In this document: positions 1-8,858 of the stretch, piece by piece | Position numbering within the stretch: position 1 is the stretch's first letter | Layout of the letters: each line of letters begins with the position of its first letter | Notes under the pieces: model-generated | Told to the model about the DNA's origin: nothing | What the model saw: the letters and a program-made list of their open reading frames with translations, nothing else | Database searches by the model: none | Translations under genes and position numbers: made by a program | Assembly: GCF_041435015.1 (NCBI RefSeq) | Contig: NZ_CP107989.1 | Location: 4,836,001-4,900,000, forward strand | Direction: 5' to 3' | Source of the DNA: Streptomyces canus | GTDB lineage: Bacteria > Actinomycetota > Actinomycetes > Streptomycetales > Streptomycetaceae | DNA: 64,000 nt

Positions 1-460
1 GCATCTCGGCGATCACGGCGACGGGCAGCGGCTCGGCGACATCGGTGAGCAGATCACCGCCGCCCTCCGCGACGAGCCGGTCCACCAGCTCACCGGCCAG
101 CTTGGTCACATACGGCCTCAGCTGCTCGACCGTGCGCGGGGTGAACGCCTTCGACACCAGGCGCCGGATCCGGGTGTGGTCCGGCGGCTCCAGGTCGAGC
201 ATCCCGTGGTCGTTGAGCGTGTGGAACGGCTCGTGCGCGGCGGGCGGCGCGGTTCGCCCGAAGTCCTCGTGCGTGAACCGGTGCTGATACGTCCGCCCGA
301 GCCTGCGGTCCCTGAGCAGCGCGGAGACGTCCGCGTGGTGCGGGACGAGCCACTGGTTCGTGGGCTCGTAGTACTGCACACGGCCGTGGGCGCGGAGCTC
401 GGCGTAGGCGGGGTAGGGGTCGGCGAGAAACGCCGGGTCCCAGGGATCGAAGGCTGCCAT
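1..460 (-). CDS. Cytochrome P450, N-terminal part (cut by window edge)
   Basis: The minus-strand frame opens with ATG at 460 and runs off the left edge, giving 153 residues without a stop. The start MAAFDPWDPAFLADPYPAYAELR, the HADVSALLRDRRLGR segment and the LDLEPPDHTRIRRLVSKAFTPRTVE helix-C stretch are typical of soluble bacterial class I P450s. The heme Cys loop and the I-helix lie outside the window, so substrate and activity cannot be judged. It is divergent from the histidine kinase at 589 across 128 bp. Confidence 0.9.
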   Translation of the reverse strand, partial: MAAFDPWDPAFLADPYPAYAELRAHGRVQYYEPTNQWLVPHHADVSALLRDRRLGRTYQHRFTHEDFGRTAPPAAHEPFHTLNDHGMLDLEPPDHTRIRRLVSKAFTPRTVEQLRPYVTKLAGELVDRLVAEGGGDLLTDVAEPLPVAVIAEM

Positions 461-588
461 GCGGGGACGCTAGCCCGGGAGGCGGCCTTCTGACCAGGGG
501 TGACGCTGTCCGCTCCGGTGGCGGGCCGACACCCTCCCGGGGACCGGCGGCGCGGGGAGCAGGGCCGGCCGCTGGGTAGGGTCCGGTT

Positions 589-1755
589 GTGAGTCGGGAT
601 ACGGCGTGGCCGGGCGAGGTGTCCGAGGGCGAGACGAGGGGTGTCCCGTCGGCGCGGACGGCTCGGGCGCTCTGGGGCGGGTCGGCCGTCCTGGTACTCG
701 GAGTGCTGGGCACGTCGCTGATCGCCGTCGGCGCCGGAACGGGCGGGCGCCTGGCCGTGGCTCTGGTTCTGGTGGTCGTGCAGGTCTGCGCCCTGCGGTG
801 GGTGCTGCGCCACCCGGTGGCCGTGCTGGGCACGGGCGTGGTCACGGGTGTGGTGGTGTGGGCGCTGTTTCCCGCGGTGACGTTGACAGGGGCACTGCTG
901 GCGGCGCAGGTCGCCCTGTGCGTGCTGTCGGCCGCACGGCCGAGGCGGGTGTCGGTGACGGCGCTGGCGGGGATGTGCGTTCTGGCTCCGCTCGCATTCG
1001 TCGTCGGCGGACCGGGCGTCGTGTCGGCGTTCCTGCCCGCCGTGCTCCTGGCGTGGACCGCGGGACAGTGGCGCAGGGCGCAGCGGGCCCGGGCCGCGGC
1101 GGAGACGCGGCGGGCGGTGGCGGAGGAACGCGCGCGGATCGCACGGGAGGTGCACGACGTGGTGGCCCACACGCTGTCGGTGATGGTGATTCAGGCGGGC
1201 GCCGCCGACGACGTCTTCACCGCTCGCCCCGAGCAGGCCCGTCAGTCCCTGCGGGCGATCGAGAGCGCCGGGCGGTCGGCACTGGACGAACTGCGGCTGC
1301 TGCTGCGGGCGTTCCGGCCCGAGGCCGGGGATCCGGACGCGGAGGAGCGGACCCCGCGGCCGGGTCTGGCCCGGCTGGACGAACTGGCCGAGGCCGTGCG
1401 CGCGGCGGGCGTGACGGTGTGCCTCCACCGGGAGGGCGTTCCGGACGGCCTGCCGGCGGCGGTCGACCTGGCCGCGTACCGGATCGTCCAGGAGTCCCTG
1501 ACCAACACCTTGCGGCACGCCGGCGGCGCCGACGAGGTGCGCCTGACGGTGACGGCCGACGGGGAGCGGATCCGGATCACCGTGGCCGACAACGGCCGTA
1601 TGCCGTCGGGTCGATCCGCCGGGGCGGGCGCGGGGCGCGGTCTGGTGGGCATGCGGGAACGGGTCCGGATGCTCGGCGGGAGCCTGCGCGCCGGGCCCGC
1701 GCCCGGGGGCGGGTTCGTGGTGGAGGCGGAGCTGCCGACGGAGTACGCGTCATGA
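589..1755 (+). CDS. Two-component sensor histidine kinase, NarL-type (HisKA_3)
   Basis: A 388-residue protein with about four to five N-terminal hydrophobic helices (roughly residues 25-165), then a HisKA_3 dimerisation helix carrying the phospho-acceptor motif ARIAREVHDVVAHTLSVM, then a HATPase_c domain with YRIVQESLTNTLRHA (N box) and a DNGR/GRGLVGMRERV G-box region. It should autophosphorylate on His and pass phosphate to the response regulator encoded immediately downstream. The GTG start at 589 follows a GGGTAGGG Shine-Dalgarno-like stretch. The stop overlaps the next ATG by 4 bp, indicating translational coupling. The signal sensed is unknown. Confidence 0.93.
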   Translation: MSRDTAWPGEVSEGETRGVPSARTARALWGGSAVLVLGVLGTSLIAVGAGTGGRLAVALVLVVVQVCALRWVLRHPVAVLGTGVVTGVVVWALFPAVTLTGALLAAQVALCVLSAARPRRVSVTALAGMCVLAPLAFVVGGPGVVSAFLPAVLLAWTAGQWRRAQRARAAAETRRAVAEERARIAREVHDVVAHTLSVMVIQAGAADDVFTARPEQARQSLRAIESAGRSALDELRLLLRAFRPEAGDPDAEERTPRPGLARLDELAEAVRAAGVTVCLHREGVPDGLPAAVDLAAYRIVQESLTNTLRHAGGADEVRLTVTADGERIRITVADNGRMPSGRSAGAGAGRGLVGMRERVRMLGGSLRAGPAPGGGFVVEAELPTEYAS

Positions 1756-2411
1756 CCCTTCGCGTGGTGGTGGCCGACGACCAGGCCCTGGTGCGTACCG
1801 GCTTCCGGATGATCATCGACGCCCGGGACGACCTGGAGGTGGTCGGCGAGGCGTCCGACGGCCGGGAGGCCGTGCGGCTGACGCGGGAAGCCCGGCCGGA
1901 CGTGGTGCTGATGGACGTACGGATGCCCGTCCTGGACGGCATCGAGGCGACCCGTCGGATCGTCGCCGACGGCAGTGCGGCCCGCGTGCTCGTGCTGACC
2001 ACCTGGGACCTGGACGCGCACGTGGTGGCGGCCCTGCGTGCCGGGGCCAGCGGGTTCCTGCTGAAGGACATCCGGCCCGCCGAACTCGTGGACGCGATCC
2101 GCCTCACGGCCCGCGGGGACGCGCTGCTGGCCCCCTCGGTGACCCGCCGGGTCCTGGACCGGTTCCTGCGCACCGCGCCCGACCTGGAGCCGCCGCCGGG
2201 CCTGGAGAGTCTGTCCGGCCGGGAGCGGGAGGTGCTCACCCTGATCGGGCAGGCGCTGTCGAACGCCGAGATCGCCGCCCGGCTGGGCCTGTCGGAGGCC
2301 ACCGTCAAGAACCACCTCACCGCGGTGCTGCGCAAGCTGGGCCTGCGGGACCGGGTGCAGGCGGTGGTCGCCGCGTACGATCACGGCCTCGTCCGGCCGC
2401 GAGGCACCTGA
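1752..2411 (+). CDS. Response regulator, NarL/LuxR family
   Basis: A 219-residue protein. The receiver domain spans about residues 1-120, with acidic pocket VVADDQ, phospho-Asp in DVVLMDVRMP and the switch Lys in FLLKD. The C-terminal LuxR-type HTH (about 150-215) carries LSGREREVLTLIGQALSNAEIA and ATVKNHL. It is the partner of the kinase that overlaps it by ATGA. The reading frame is open far upstream, but this ATG is fixed by the overlap and by the MTLRVVVADD receiver start. The stop overlaps an ATG (TGATG) that opens a 33-codon Ser-rich frame, treated under findings. Confidence 0.94.
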   Translation: MTLRVVVADDQALVRTGFRMIIDARDDLEVVGEASDGREAVRLTREARPDVVLMDVRMPVLDGIEATRRIVADGSAARVLVLTTWDLDAHVVAALRAGASGFLLKDIRPAELVDAIRLTARGDALLAPSVTRRVLDRFLRTAPDLEPPPGLESLSGREREVLTLIGQALSNAEIAARLGLSEATVKNHLTAVLRKLGLRDRVQAVVAAYDHGLVRPRGT

Positions 2412-2413
2412 TG

Positions 2414-2449
2414 TCCTCTTCGAAGTCCTCTTCGAAGTCCTCTTCGAGG
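2414..2449 (+). repeat. 12-bp tandem repeat, three copies
   Basis: TCCTCTTCGAAG occurs at 2414-2425 and 2426-2437, with TCCTCTTCGAGG at 2438-2449. It lies directly after the response-regulator stop. Each unit holds the TTCGAA palindrome or a close relative. No protein role is assumed. Confidence 0.85.
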
Positions 2450-2553
2450 TCGTCCTTAGGGAGGAGAGGCCGCGTCGCTCCTCCTGCGCTCCCAGAGCGG
2501 ATCCGTTCCTGAGGCCGATCAGCGGCGGGACGCCCGGCCGTAGCGTCGACGGT

Positions 2554-3192
2554 ATGACCGAGGCGCTCCACCACCGCATGTACCTGCTCGCCTACGACGA
2601 GGCGGCCATGGGTCCGTACGACCGCTCCCGGGCCGGGCTGCTCGTCCGGGCGGCCGTCCTGACCGAGCTCGCGCTGCGCGGGCGTCTGGTGGAGTCCGGT
2701 GATGGCGGCGTCACGGTGACCGGGACGGGATCGACGGGGGATCCCGTGCTGGACGGCGTGCTGCGCGAGGCCCGCGGGCAGGGCTGGAAGCGGCTGGTCC
2801 GGCGGCGTCGCCGGCGGACCCTGACAGCCGTAGAGGACCGGCTGGCCGCGCTGGGCCTCGTCAGCCTCCAGGCGTCCCGGACCGGCCGGGGCGGCCGGCG
2901 CGTGACCGTGTCGGACCCGGCCGCGCTCCGGGCGGTGCACGACCGCGTGTCGGCCGTGCTGCACGGCGACGCACCCGTCCAGGAGATCCCCGCCGCCGAC
3001 ACCGCCCTGTCGGCGCTGGCCACGGCCGGCAAGATCCGTTCGGTCCTCTCGCGGCGGGAGGCCCGAGCGCTGCGGGAGCGCGTCGACGCCTGCACGAGCC
3101 GCCTCGGCGTCCTCGCGCCCGGCCTGGAGAAGGCCGTTCGAGGTCTGAACACGACCATGATCGCAGCCCAGGGCGGGATGGGCGGCGGCTGA
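2554..3192 (+). CDS. GPP34 (GOLPH3/VPS74-like) family protein
   Basis: A 212-residue soluble protein. The opening LYLLAYDEA-like segment, the LVRAAVLTELALRGRL helix and the VEDRLAALGLV region match the GPP34 fold, known from eukaryotic Golgi phosphoinositide-binding proteins and abundant in Streptomyces, where the function is largely unknown. It starts with ATG 42 bp after the small Ser-rich frame. There is no signal peptide. A membrane-surface role is inference from the family only. The next gene starts 27 bp downstream on the same strand. Confidence 0.8.
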   Translation: MTEALHHRMYLLAYDEAAMGPYDRSRAGLLVRAAVLTELALRGRLVESGDGGVTVTGTGSTGDPVLDGVLREARGQGWKRLVRRRRRRTLTAVEDRLAALGLVSLQASRTGRGGRRVTVSDPAALRAVHDRVSAVLHGDAPVQEIPAADTALSALATAGKIRSVLSRREARALRERVDACTSRLGVLAPGLEKAVRGLNTTMIAAQGGMGGG

Positions 3193-3218
3193 CCGCGTCC
3201 GCGCGAACGGGGAGTCCC

Positions 3219-4823
3219 ATGAGCATGCACCGTGTCCTGACCACCCTGGCCTGCACACTGGCCACCCTGACCGCCGTGCTCGCCACGGGCCGGCCCGCGC
3301 TGCCGACGCCGACGTCCACGCCGGCGTCGGCACAGCGGACGGACCGCGCGACGCCCGCTGTCGGCACGACGGTACGCACGCACGACGGCGTGCTGCGAGG
3401 CACCGCCCACGACGGCTACGACACCTTCGAGGGCATCCCCTACGCGGCACCCCCGGTCGGCCGGCTTCGCTGGGCACCACCCCGCCCCGCGCGGCCCTGG
3501 GCGGGGACACGGGACGCCACCCGGCCCGCGAGCGCCTGCCCGCAGCCGGCGGGCGAGGTACCCGGCGGCAGCACCGACGAGGACTGCCTGTACCTGAACG
3601 TCACCACGCCGGCCGGCACCGCCCCGCGGCACCCACGGCCGGTGATCGTCTGGCTGCACGGCGGCGGCTTCACCACCGGCGCGGGCAGCTCCTACGACGC
3701 ACACCGCATGGCCACCCGTGGCGATGTCGTGGTCGTCACGGTCAACTACCGCCTCGGCGCCCTGGGTTTCCTCGCCCGGGCCGGCCTCCCGGGTTCCGGC
3801 ACCTTCGGCCTGGCCGACCAGCAGGCGGCGCTTCGCTGGGTCAGGGCCGGCATCGGTGCCTTCGGCGGCGACCCGCGCCACGTGACGCTGGCCGGCGAGT
3901 CGGCCGGCGGCTACAGCGTCTGCGCCCAGCTCGCCTCGCCCGCCGCCGCGGGGCTCTTCGAACGCGCGATCATCCAGAGCGGTCCGTGCACCGGACGGCC
4001 CGACCGGCCGTTCGCCCCCTTCGCCGCCGCGCTGCCCGCGGCGCGTGAGACCGGCGCGCGGTTCGCGGCCGAGGTCGGCTGCTCCTCCGCCCGGGACACC
4101 ATGGCCTGTCTGCGCGAGGTGAAGGTCTCCCGCCTGCTGGCCGCCCAGGAACTCGACCAACAGCCCGCCTACGCCACTCCGTTGCTGCCCCGCGACCCAG
4201 CGGCCGCCCTCGCCACCGGCCGCGTCCACCACGTGCCCGTACTCATCGGCAGCAACCACGACGAGGGCAACGGCTGGGCCGCCGGCATCGTGCAGGCCGG
4301 CAACCCGGTCACCCCCGAGACCTGGCCCGATGTCGTGGCCGCCTTCTTCCCCGACCCGGCCCGCGCAAGGGCGATCGTCCACGAGTACCCGGTGACGGGG
4401 CCGGACGGCGGCCCGGTGTTCGGCGCGGTCATCGGCGACGCCGACTTCGCCTGCCCCACCCTGCGCACCGGCGACCTGCTCAGCACCCGCGTACCCGTCT
4501 GGCGCTACGAGTTCGCGGACGAACACGCCCCGCCGCTCACCCCCGGCACCCCGCCGTTCCCCCTGGGAGCACCCCACGCCGCCGAACTCCCCTACCTGTA
4601 CGACCTCGGCGGCCGCCCCCGCACGTTGACCCCGGCCCAGCGGCGCCTGGCCACCACCATGATCGACTACTGGACCCACTTCGCCCGCACCGGCACCCCC
4701 GACGCCCCCGCCGCCCCACCCTGGCAGCGTCGGAGCGTGCAGTCCCTGACCCCGGACCGCACCGGCCCGACCCGCACCACCGCCACCCGCCACCACTGCG
4801 CCTTCTGGAACGCCCTGCCCTGA
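3219..4823 (+). CDS. Secreted type-B carboxylesterase
   Basis: A 534-residue protein with an N-terminal signal peptide (MSMHRVLTTLACTLATLTAVLATG). The esterase type-B core includes FEGIPYAAPPVGRLRW, EDCLYLNV, the oxyanion motif WLHGGGF and the nucleophile elbow GESAGGYS. The acid is probably in the IGSNHDEGN region, and the His is in the C-terminal GAPHAAELPYLY segment. It hydrolyses carboxylic esters outside the cell; the substrate cannot be predicted. The ATG follows GGGGAG with good spacing. Confidence 0.92.
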   Translation: MSMHRVLTTLACTLATLTAVLATGRPALPTPTSTPASAQRTDRATPAVGTTVRTHDGVLRGTAHDGYDTFEGIPYAAPPVGRLRWAPPRPARPWAGTRDATRPASACPQPAGEVPGGSTDEDCLYLNVTTPAGTAPRHPRPVIVWLHGGGFTTGAGSSYDAHRMATRGDVVVVTVNYRLGALGFLARAGLPGSGTFGLADQQAALRWVRAGIGAFGGDPRHVTLAGESAGGYSVCAQLASPAAAGLFERAIIQSGPCTGRPDRPFAPFAAALPAARETGARFAAEVGCSSARDTMACLREVKVSRLLAAQELDQQPAYATPLLPRDPAAALATGRVHHVPVLIGSNHDEGNGWAAGIVQAGNPVTPETWPDVVAAFFPDPARARAIVHEYPVTGPDGGPVFGAVIGDADFACPTLRTGDLLSTRVPVWRYEFADEHAPPLTPGTPPFPLGAPHAAELPYLYDLGGRPRTLTPAQRRLATTMIDYWTHFARTGTPDAPAAPPWQRRSVQSLTPDRTGPTRTTATRHHCAFWNALP

Positions 4824-4924
4824 ACGGCGAGCGCGGCCGGCCGGTGAAGCCGGTGCGGAGCGCGGGGAGCCTGGTTGACCCTCGACCTTGTGCAGGGCCC
4901 AGAGTTCAGGGCGTGGAGAACGAC

Positions 4925-5995
4925 ATGCGCAGTATTGGCGAGATGGCTCGCGACAGCGGACTGGGCGTGAGCGCCCTGCGGTTCTACGACCGTGCCGGTG
5001 TGCTCGTGCCGGCCTGGGTGGATCCGGTGAGCGGTTATCGCTGGTACGCGCCCGGGCAACTCGAAGAGGCCCGGCTGCTGGCCCGCGTGCGCCGGGCCGG
5101 GATGCCGCTGGCGGACATCCGGCTGGTGCTGGCCAGTTGGTCCGGCACGGACACCGATCTGGTCCGGAAACTGCTCACGGCGCACCTGCGCCGCCTGGAA
5201 CTGGGACTGTCCGACGCCCGCAGCGAGTTCTCCGCACTCCGAGCCCTACTCGATCAACGGGAGAACCTCATGACTTCGCTCCGTGTCGCCGCCGTCCGAC
5301 TGACCATCGCGGCGCCCGAGCTGGCGGCCGCGCTGGACACCGTCCGTTTCGCGGCGAGCACCGACCCGGAACTGCCGATGCTCGGCGGGATCCTGTTCGA
5401 CATCGAGGGCGAGAACCTCCATGTCGTGGCCACCGACCGGTACCGCCTGGCCGTCGCGAGGACTGCCGTCGACGGGCACGACGAGAGCCGGGTGCAGGTC
5501 ATCGTCCCCACCCCGCTCGCCGACGCGATGCGCGCGCTGGCGCACGGCGAGGGATCCGTGCGGCTCTCCCTCGACGGGGACCGCGTGACACTGGAGGCCG
5601 GGGACAGGCAGGCTGCCGGCCAGTGCCTCGACCACGACTTCCCCGACTACCGTCGTCTCCTCCCCCAGGCCGGTGACCGCCGCGCCCTCGTCGAGGTCGC
5701 GGACTTCCGGGAGGCCCTGGAAACGGGTCCTGTCCGCCGCGACGAGACCGGAACGCATGACCTCAGCGTGCTCAGGGTGACGGATGACGGCACGGTGGTC
5801 CTCTGCGCCGACGGTGACGCCGACGACCCGGACCGCGTCGCAGTCAACCGTGAGTTCCTGCTGGACGCGCTGGCCGCCGGAGCCCGGGACCGGCTGGTCC
5901 TGGAGCTCACCGCCCCCACGGCGCCGATCGCGATCCGCCGCCCGGACGACGAGGGCAGCTTCTCGATCCTGATGCCGGTCCGCCTGGAGGACTGA
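4925..5995 (+). CDS. MerR-family regulator fused to DNA polymerase III beta-clamp domains
   Basis: A 356-residue protein with an unusual architecture. Residues 1-75 are a MerR winged HTH (SIGEMARDSGLGVSALRFYDRAGVLVP and SGYRWY), and residues 75-113 are the usual dimerisation helix. From about residue 117 the chain matches domains 2 and 3 of DnaN: ELPMLGGILFDIEG, ATDRYRLAVA, HDFPDYRRLLP, VAVNREFLLDAL, and a C-terminal SILMPVRL. Clamp domain 1 is missing, so a normal DNA-encircling ring is unlikely. The ATG at 4925 has GGAGA seven bases upstream. The frame is open to 4844 but without a better ribosome site. The clamp part may act as a ligand- or partner-sensing module, which is inference. Confidence 0.9.
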   Translation: MRSIGEMARDSGLGVSALRFYDRAGVLVPAWVDPVSGYRWYAPGQLEEARLLARVRRAGMPLADIRLVLASWSGTDTDLVRKLLTAHLRRLELGLSDARSEFSALRALLDQRENLMTSLRVAAVRLTIAAPELAAALDTVRFAASTDPELPMLGGILFDIEGENLHVVATDRYRLAVARTAVDGHDESRVQVIVPTPLADAMRALAHGEGSVRLSLDGDRVTLEAGDRQAAGQCLDHDFPDYRRLLPQAGDRRALVEVADFREALETGPVRRDETGTHDLSVLRVTDDGTVVLCADGDADDPDRVAVNREFLLDALAAGARDRLVLELTAPTAPIAIRRPDDEGSFSILMPVRLED

Positions 5996-6030
5996 CGCCA
6001 CGCCTCGTCGCCAAGAGGACCGCACACCCC

Positions 6031-6696
6031 CTATCCCGGCGTCACCAGCCGCGCCTCGTACGCGAACACCGCCGCCTGGGTACGGTCCCGCAGTCCCAGC
6101 TTCACCAGGATGCGGCTGACATGGGTCTTGATCGTCGACTCGGCCACCAACAGACGCTCGGCCATCTCCTGGTTGGACAGGCCGTGGGCGATGAGGATCA
6201 GTACCTCCGTCTCGCGGTCGGTGAGGTCGCCGTAGGCCGTGTGGGCCGAGGCCATGAGTCTCGGGGACTCGGAGAGTTTGGAGAACTCCGTGATCAGCCG
6301 CCTGGTGACCGAGGGGGCCAGAAGCGCCTCGCCAGAGGCCACCACCCTCACTCCCTCCGCGAGTTGACGGGCCGACGCGTCCTTGAGGAGGAAGCCCGAG
6401 GCTCCCGCGCGCAGGGCCTGGTACACGTACTCGTCGAGGTCGAAGGTCGTCAGGACCAGGACCTTCGCGGTGCCGTCGGCCGCGACGATCTCCCTGGTCG
6501 CCTCGATGCCGTTGAGCTCCGGCATCCGGATGTCCATCAGGACCACGTCGGGGGTGAGTTCACGGACCCGGTCCACCGCCTCGCGGCCGTTGACGGCCTC
6601 ACCGACCACCTCGATGTCCGGCATCGCGTTCAGCAGCACCGAGAATCCCTCGCGGACCATCATCTGGTCGTCCGCGACCAGGACCCTGATCGTCAT
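6031..6696 (-). CDS. Response regulator, NarL/LuxR family
   Basis: A 221-residue protein. The receiver has VLVADDQMMVREGF, phospho-Asp in DVVLMDIRMPELNG and switch Lys in FLLKDAS. The C-terminal HTH has LTDRETEVLILIAHGLSNQEMAERLLVAESTIKTHVSRIL. The ATG at 6696 overlaps the kinase stop by 4 bp. It is closely related to the regulator at 8175-8858, so this pair and the next look like a tandem duplication. It converges with the MerR-clamp gene. Confidence 0.95.
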   Translation of the reverse strand: MTIRVLVADDQMMVREGFSVLLNAMPDIEVVGEAVNGREAVDRVRELTPDVVLMDIRMPELNGIEATREIVAADGTAKVLVLTTFDLDEYVYQALRAGASGFLLKDASARQLAEGVRVVASGEALLAPSVTRRLITEFSKLSESPRLMASAHTAYGDLTDRETEVLILIAHGLSNQEMAERLLVAESTIKTHVSRILVKLGLRDRTQAAVFAYEARLVTPG

Positions 6697-8075
6697 GCCT
6701 CACCCTCGTCCCTGAGCGGCACCGGCAGCGGCACCGGGAGGAACACCGCCACCTCGTACCCTCCCTCGTCCGTGGCACCCGCCGTCATCTCGCCGTTCAG
6801 CATGGAGACTCGCTCCCGCATGCCGGTGATGCCGTGGCCCGCTCCGGGCGAGGGATTCAGCAGTGACAGCTCGGGCCGCGGGCCGTTGACTATGCGCAGG
6901 CCCAGGCCGCCCAGAACGTATCCGATCTCGACCCGTGCGCTCGCCCCCGGGGCGTGCCGCAGGGTGTTGCTCAGTGCCTCCTGCACGATCCGGTACGCCG
7001 ACAGCTCGACGCCCTGCGGGAGTTCGCGCACCGCCCCGGTGACCGCCTTGTCGACGCTCAGACCCGCTCCTCGCACATTGTCGAGGAGGCCGTCCAGGTC
7101 GGCGAGGGTGGGCTGCGGGGCGTCCGGTGCCTCGTAGTCCTCGGCGCGGACCACGCCCAGGACCCGGCGCAGTTCGGTGAGGGCCGCCACCGCGTTCTCC
7201 CGGATGGTGGCGAACGCCTTCTCCAGCTCCGGGGGCGGGTTCTCCACCCGGTAGGGCGCGGCCTCCGCCTGGATGGCGACGACCGACATGTGGTGGGCGA
7301 CCACGTCGTGCAGCTCGCGGGCGATCGTCGTGCGCTCCTCCAGGAGCGTGCGGCGGGAGCGCTCGTGCGCGGTCACCGTCTGCTGGGCGGTCACCGTCTC
7401 CTGGGCGTCACGGCGTATGTGCCAGACGCTGACGGCGAGCAGGGACAGGGCGGAGACGAACAGCAGCTGCACCGTGTCGGAGCTGTTGTAGTGTCCGCCG
7501 CTGAAGGCTCCCTCCCACATCAGGCCGTAGACCCCGGTCAGCAGCCACATCCACGCCGCTGTGCGCGGCCTGGTGCGTATGGCCACCAGCGTGAGCACCA
7601 CGAGGTGGCAGGCGAAGCTGCCCTCCAGCCAGGGCCACTCGTCCCAGGCGGTGAAAGCCACCGCGTAGGTGGCCGCGGTCGCGCCCATCGAGACCCAGAA
7701 GGCCAGGACCGGCCGCACCATGGTCAGCAGGACCGGAGCCAGGGCGAGCACGCCGACGAAGAGACTGGTGACCTCGCCGGTGTCACTGTTGGCCGAGCCG
7801 ATGAGCATCGCGAGCAGGCCGGCCGCGGTGATCAGCACGTGCGGTGTCCAGGCCGCGTACTCCCGCGCTCGGCCGGGCAACCTGCGGGAGAGCCCCCTGT
7901 CGACGCGCATCGGGGGCAGCGGGCGATAGGCGAAGGCATCGCTGATCAAGTCGTGCCGCAGGCCACGCAGGGCGTCCACGGCGGCCCTGAACTCCGGGCT
8001 GCGGGGCTGGTACGCGTCGAACTCGCCGCTGTCGCCGTGCGGGGGTGTCATGTATGTCTCGGTCGTCTCGGTCAC
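6693..8075 (-). CDS. Two-component sensor histidine kinase, NarL-type
   Basis: About 460 residues. Roughly five membrane helices lie between residues 70 and 210. The HisKA_3 motif is RTTIARELHDVVAHHMSVVAIQAEAAP, and the HATPase has YRIVQEALSNTLRHAPG and HGITGMRERV. The chosen GTG (8075) gives MTETTETY, matching the MTETG start of the paralog at 8855-10207. A TTG at 8081 and an ATG at 8051 are alternatives, and none has a strong ribosome site. It probably signals to the overlapping regulator at 6031. Confidence 0.92.
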   Translation of the reverse strand: MTETTETYMTPPHGDSGEFDAYQPRSPEFRAAVDALRGLRHDLISDAFAYRPLPPMRVDRGLSRRLPGRAREYAAWTPHVLITAAGLLAMLIGSANSDTGEVTSLFVGVLALAPVLLTMVRPVLAFWVSMGATAATYAVAFTAWDEWPWLEGSFACHLVVLTLVAIRTRPRTAAWMWLLTGVYGLMWEGAFSGGHYNSSDTVQLLFVSALSLLAVSVWHIRRDAQETVTAQQTVTAHERSRRTLLEERTTIARELHDVVAHHMSVVAIQAEAAPYRVENPPPELEKAFATIRENAVAALTELRRVLGVVRAEDYEAPDAPQPTLADLDGLLDNVRGAGLSVDKAVTGAVRELPQGVELSAYRIVQEALSNTLRHAPGASARVEIGYVLGGLGLRIVNGPRPELSLLNPSPGAGHGITGMRERVSMLNGEMTAGATDEGGYEVAVFLPVPLPVPLRDEGEA

Positions 8076-8174
8076 AGTCAAAAAGGTAGGCGCGGGCGGC
8101 GGTCACCGTCGTCACCAACGAGACGGGTCCTTCGGCATCCCTCTCAGGTACTACGGGTACCGGAGGGCCGCTGA

Positions 8175-8858
8175 TCAGTAGCCCGACGGTCGCACCAGCC
8201 CCGACTCGTACGCGAACACCGCCGCCTGCGTACGGTCCCTGAGGCCCAGCTTCACCAGGATGCGGCCCACGTGGGTCTTCACCGTCTGCTCGGCCACGAC
8301 CAGCCGCTCGGCGATCTCCGCGTTCGACAGGCCCTGCGCGATCAGGGCGAGGACCTCCGTCTCCCGCTCGGTCAGCTCGCCGACCCGGCTCTTGAGCGGG
8401 GAGCGGGGCCGGTTGTCGAGGCGGGAGAACTCGGCGAGCAGCCGCCGGGTGATGCCGGGCGCGAGCAGCGCGTCCCCGGCCGCCACCACCCGCACGGCCT
8501 CGGCAAGCTGCTCCGCGGAGGCGTCCTTCAGCAGGAACCCGGACGCGCCGGCCCGCAGCGCCTCGTAGACGTACTCGTCGAGGTCGAAGGTGGTCAGCAC
8601 CAGGACCCTGATCTCCGGGCGCTCGCCCGTGATGCGGCGGGTGGCCTCGATGCCGCCCAGCTCGGGCATCCGGATGTCCATCAGGACGACGTCCGGGACG
8701 AGTTCGGCGACCTTGGCGACGGCGTCCAGCCCGTCGACGGCCTGCCCGATCACCTCGATGCCGGGCTGGGCGCCCAGCAGCACGCTGAAGCCCTGCCGGA
8801 CCATCTGCTGGTCGTCGGCGATGAGTACGCGGATGCTGCCGCTCGTGCCGCTCGTCAT
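8175..8858 (-). CDS. Response regulator, NarL/LuxR family
   Basis: A 227-residue protein. The receiver has VLIADDQQMVRQGFSVLL, phospho-Asp in DVVLMDIRMPELGG and FLLKDAS. The HTH has LTERETEVLALIAQGLSNAEIAERLVVAEQTVKTHVGRIL. It closely parallels the regulator at 6031-6696 over its length. The ATG overlaps the upstream kinase stop by 4 bp. A 99-bp gap separates it from the next kinase gene, so this system probably precedes the 6693-8075 system on one transcript or has a promoter in that gap. Confidence 0.95.
   Translation of the reverse strand: MTSGTSGSIRVLIADDQQMVRQGFSVLLGAQPGIEVIGQAVDGLDAVAKVAELVPDVVLMDIRMPELGGIEATRRITGERPEIRVLVLTTFDLDEYVYEALRAGASGFLLKDASAEQLAEAVRVVAAGDALLAPGITRRLLAEFSRLDNRPRSPLKSRVGELTERETEVLALIAQGLSNAEIAERLVVAEQTVKTHVGRILVKLGLRDRTQAAVFAYESGLVRPSGY

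Noticed and set aside
2592..4796. Very long open frame on the minus strand (over 700 codons)
   Set aside because: It lies opposite the GPP34 and carboxylesterase genes, is Gly/Arg/Ala-rich low-complexity, and is a GC-skew shadow.
4925..5995. A second functional DnaN sliding clamp
   Set aside because: Only clamp domains 2 and 3 are present, fused to a MerR DNA-binding domain, so a replication clamp is unlikely.
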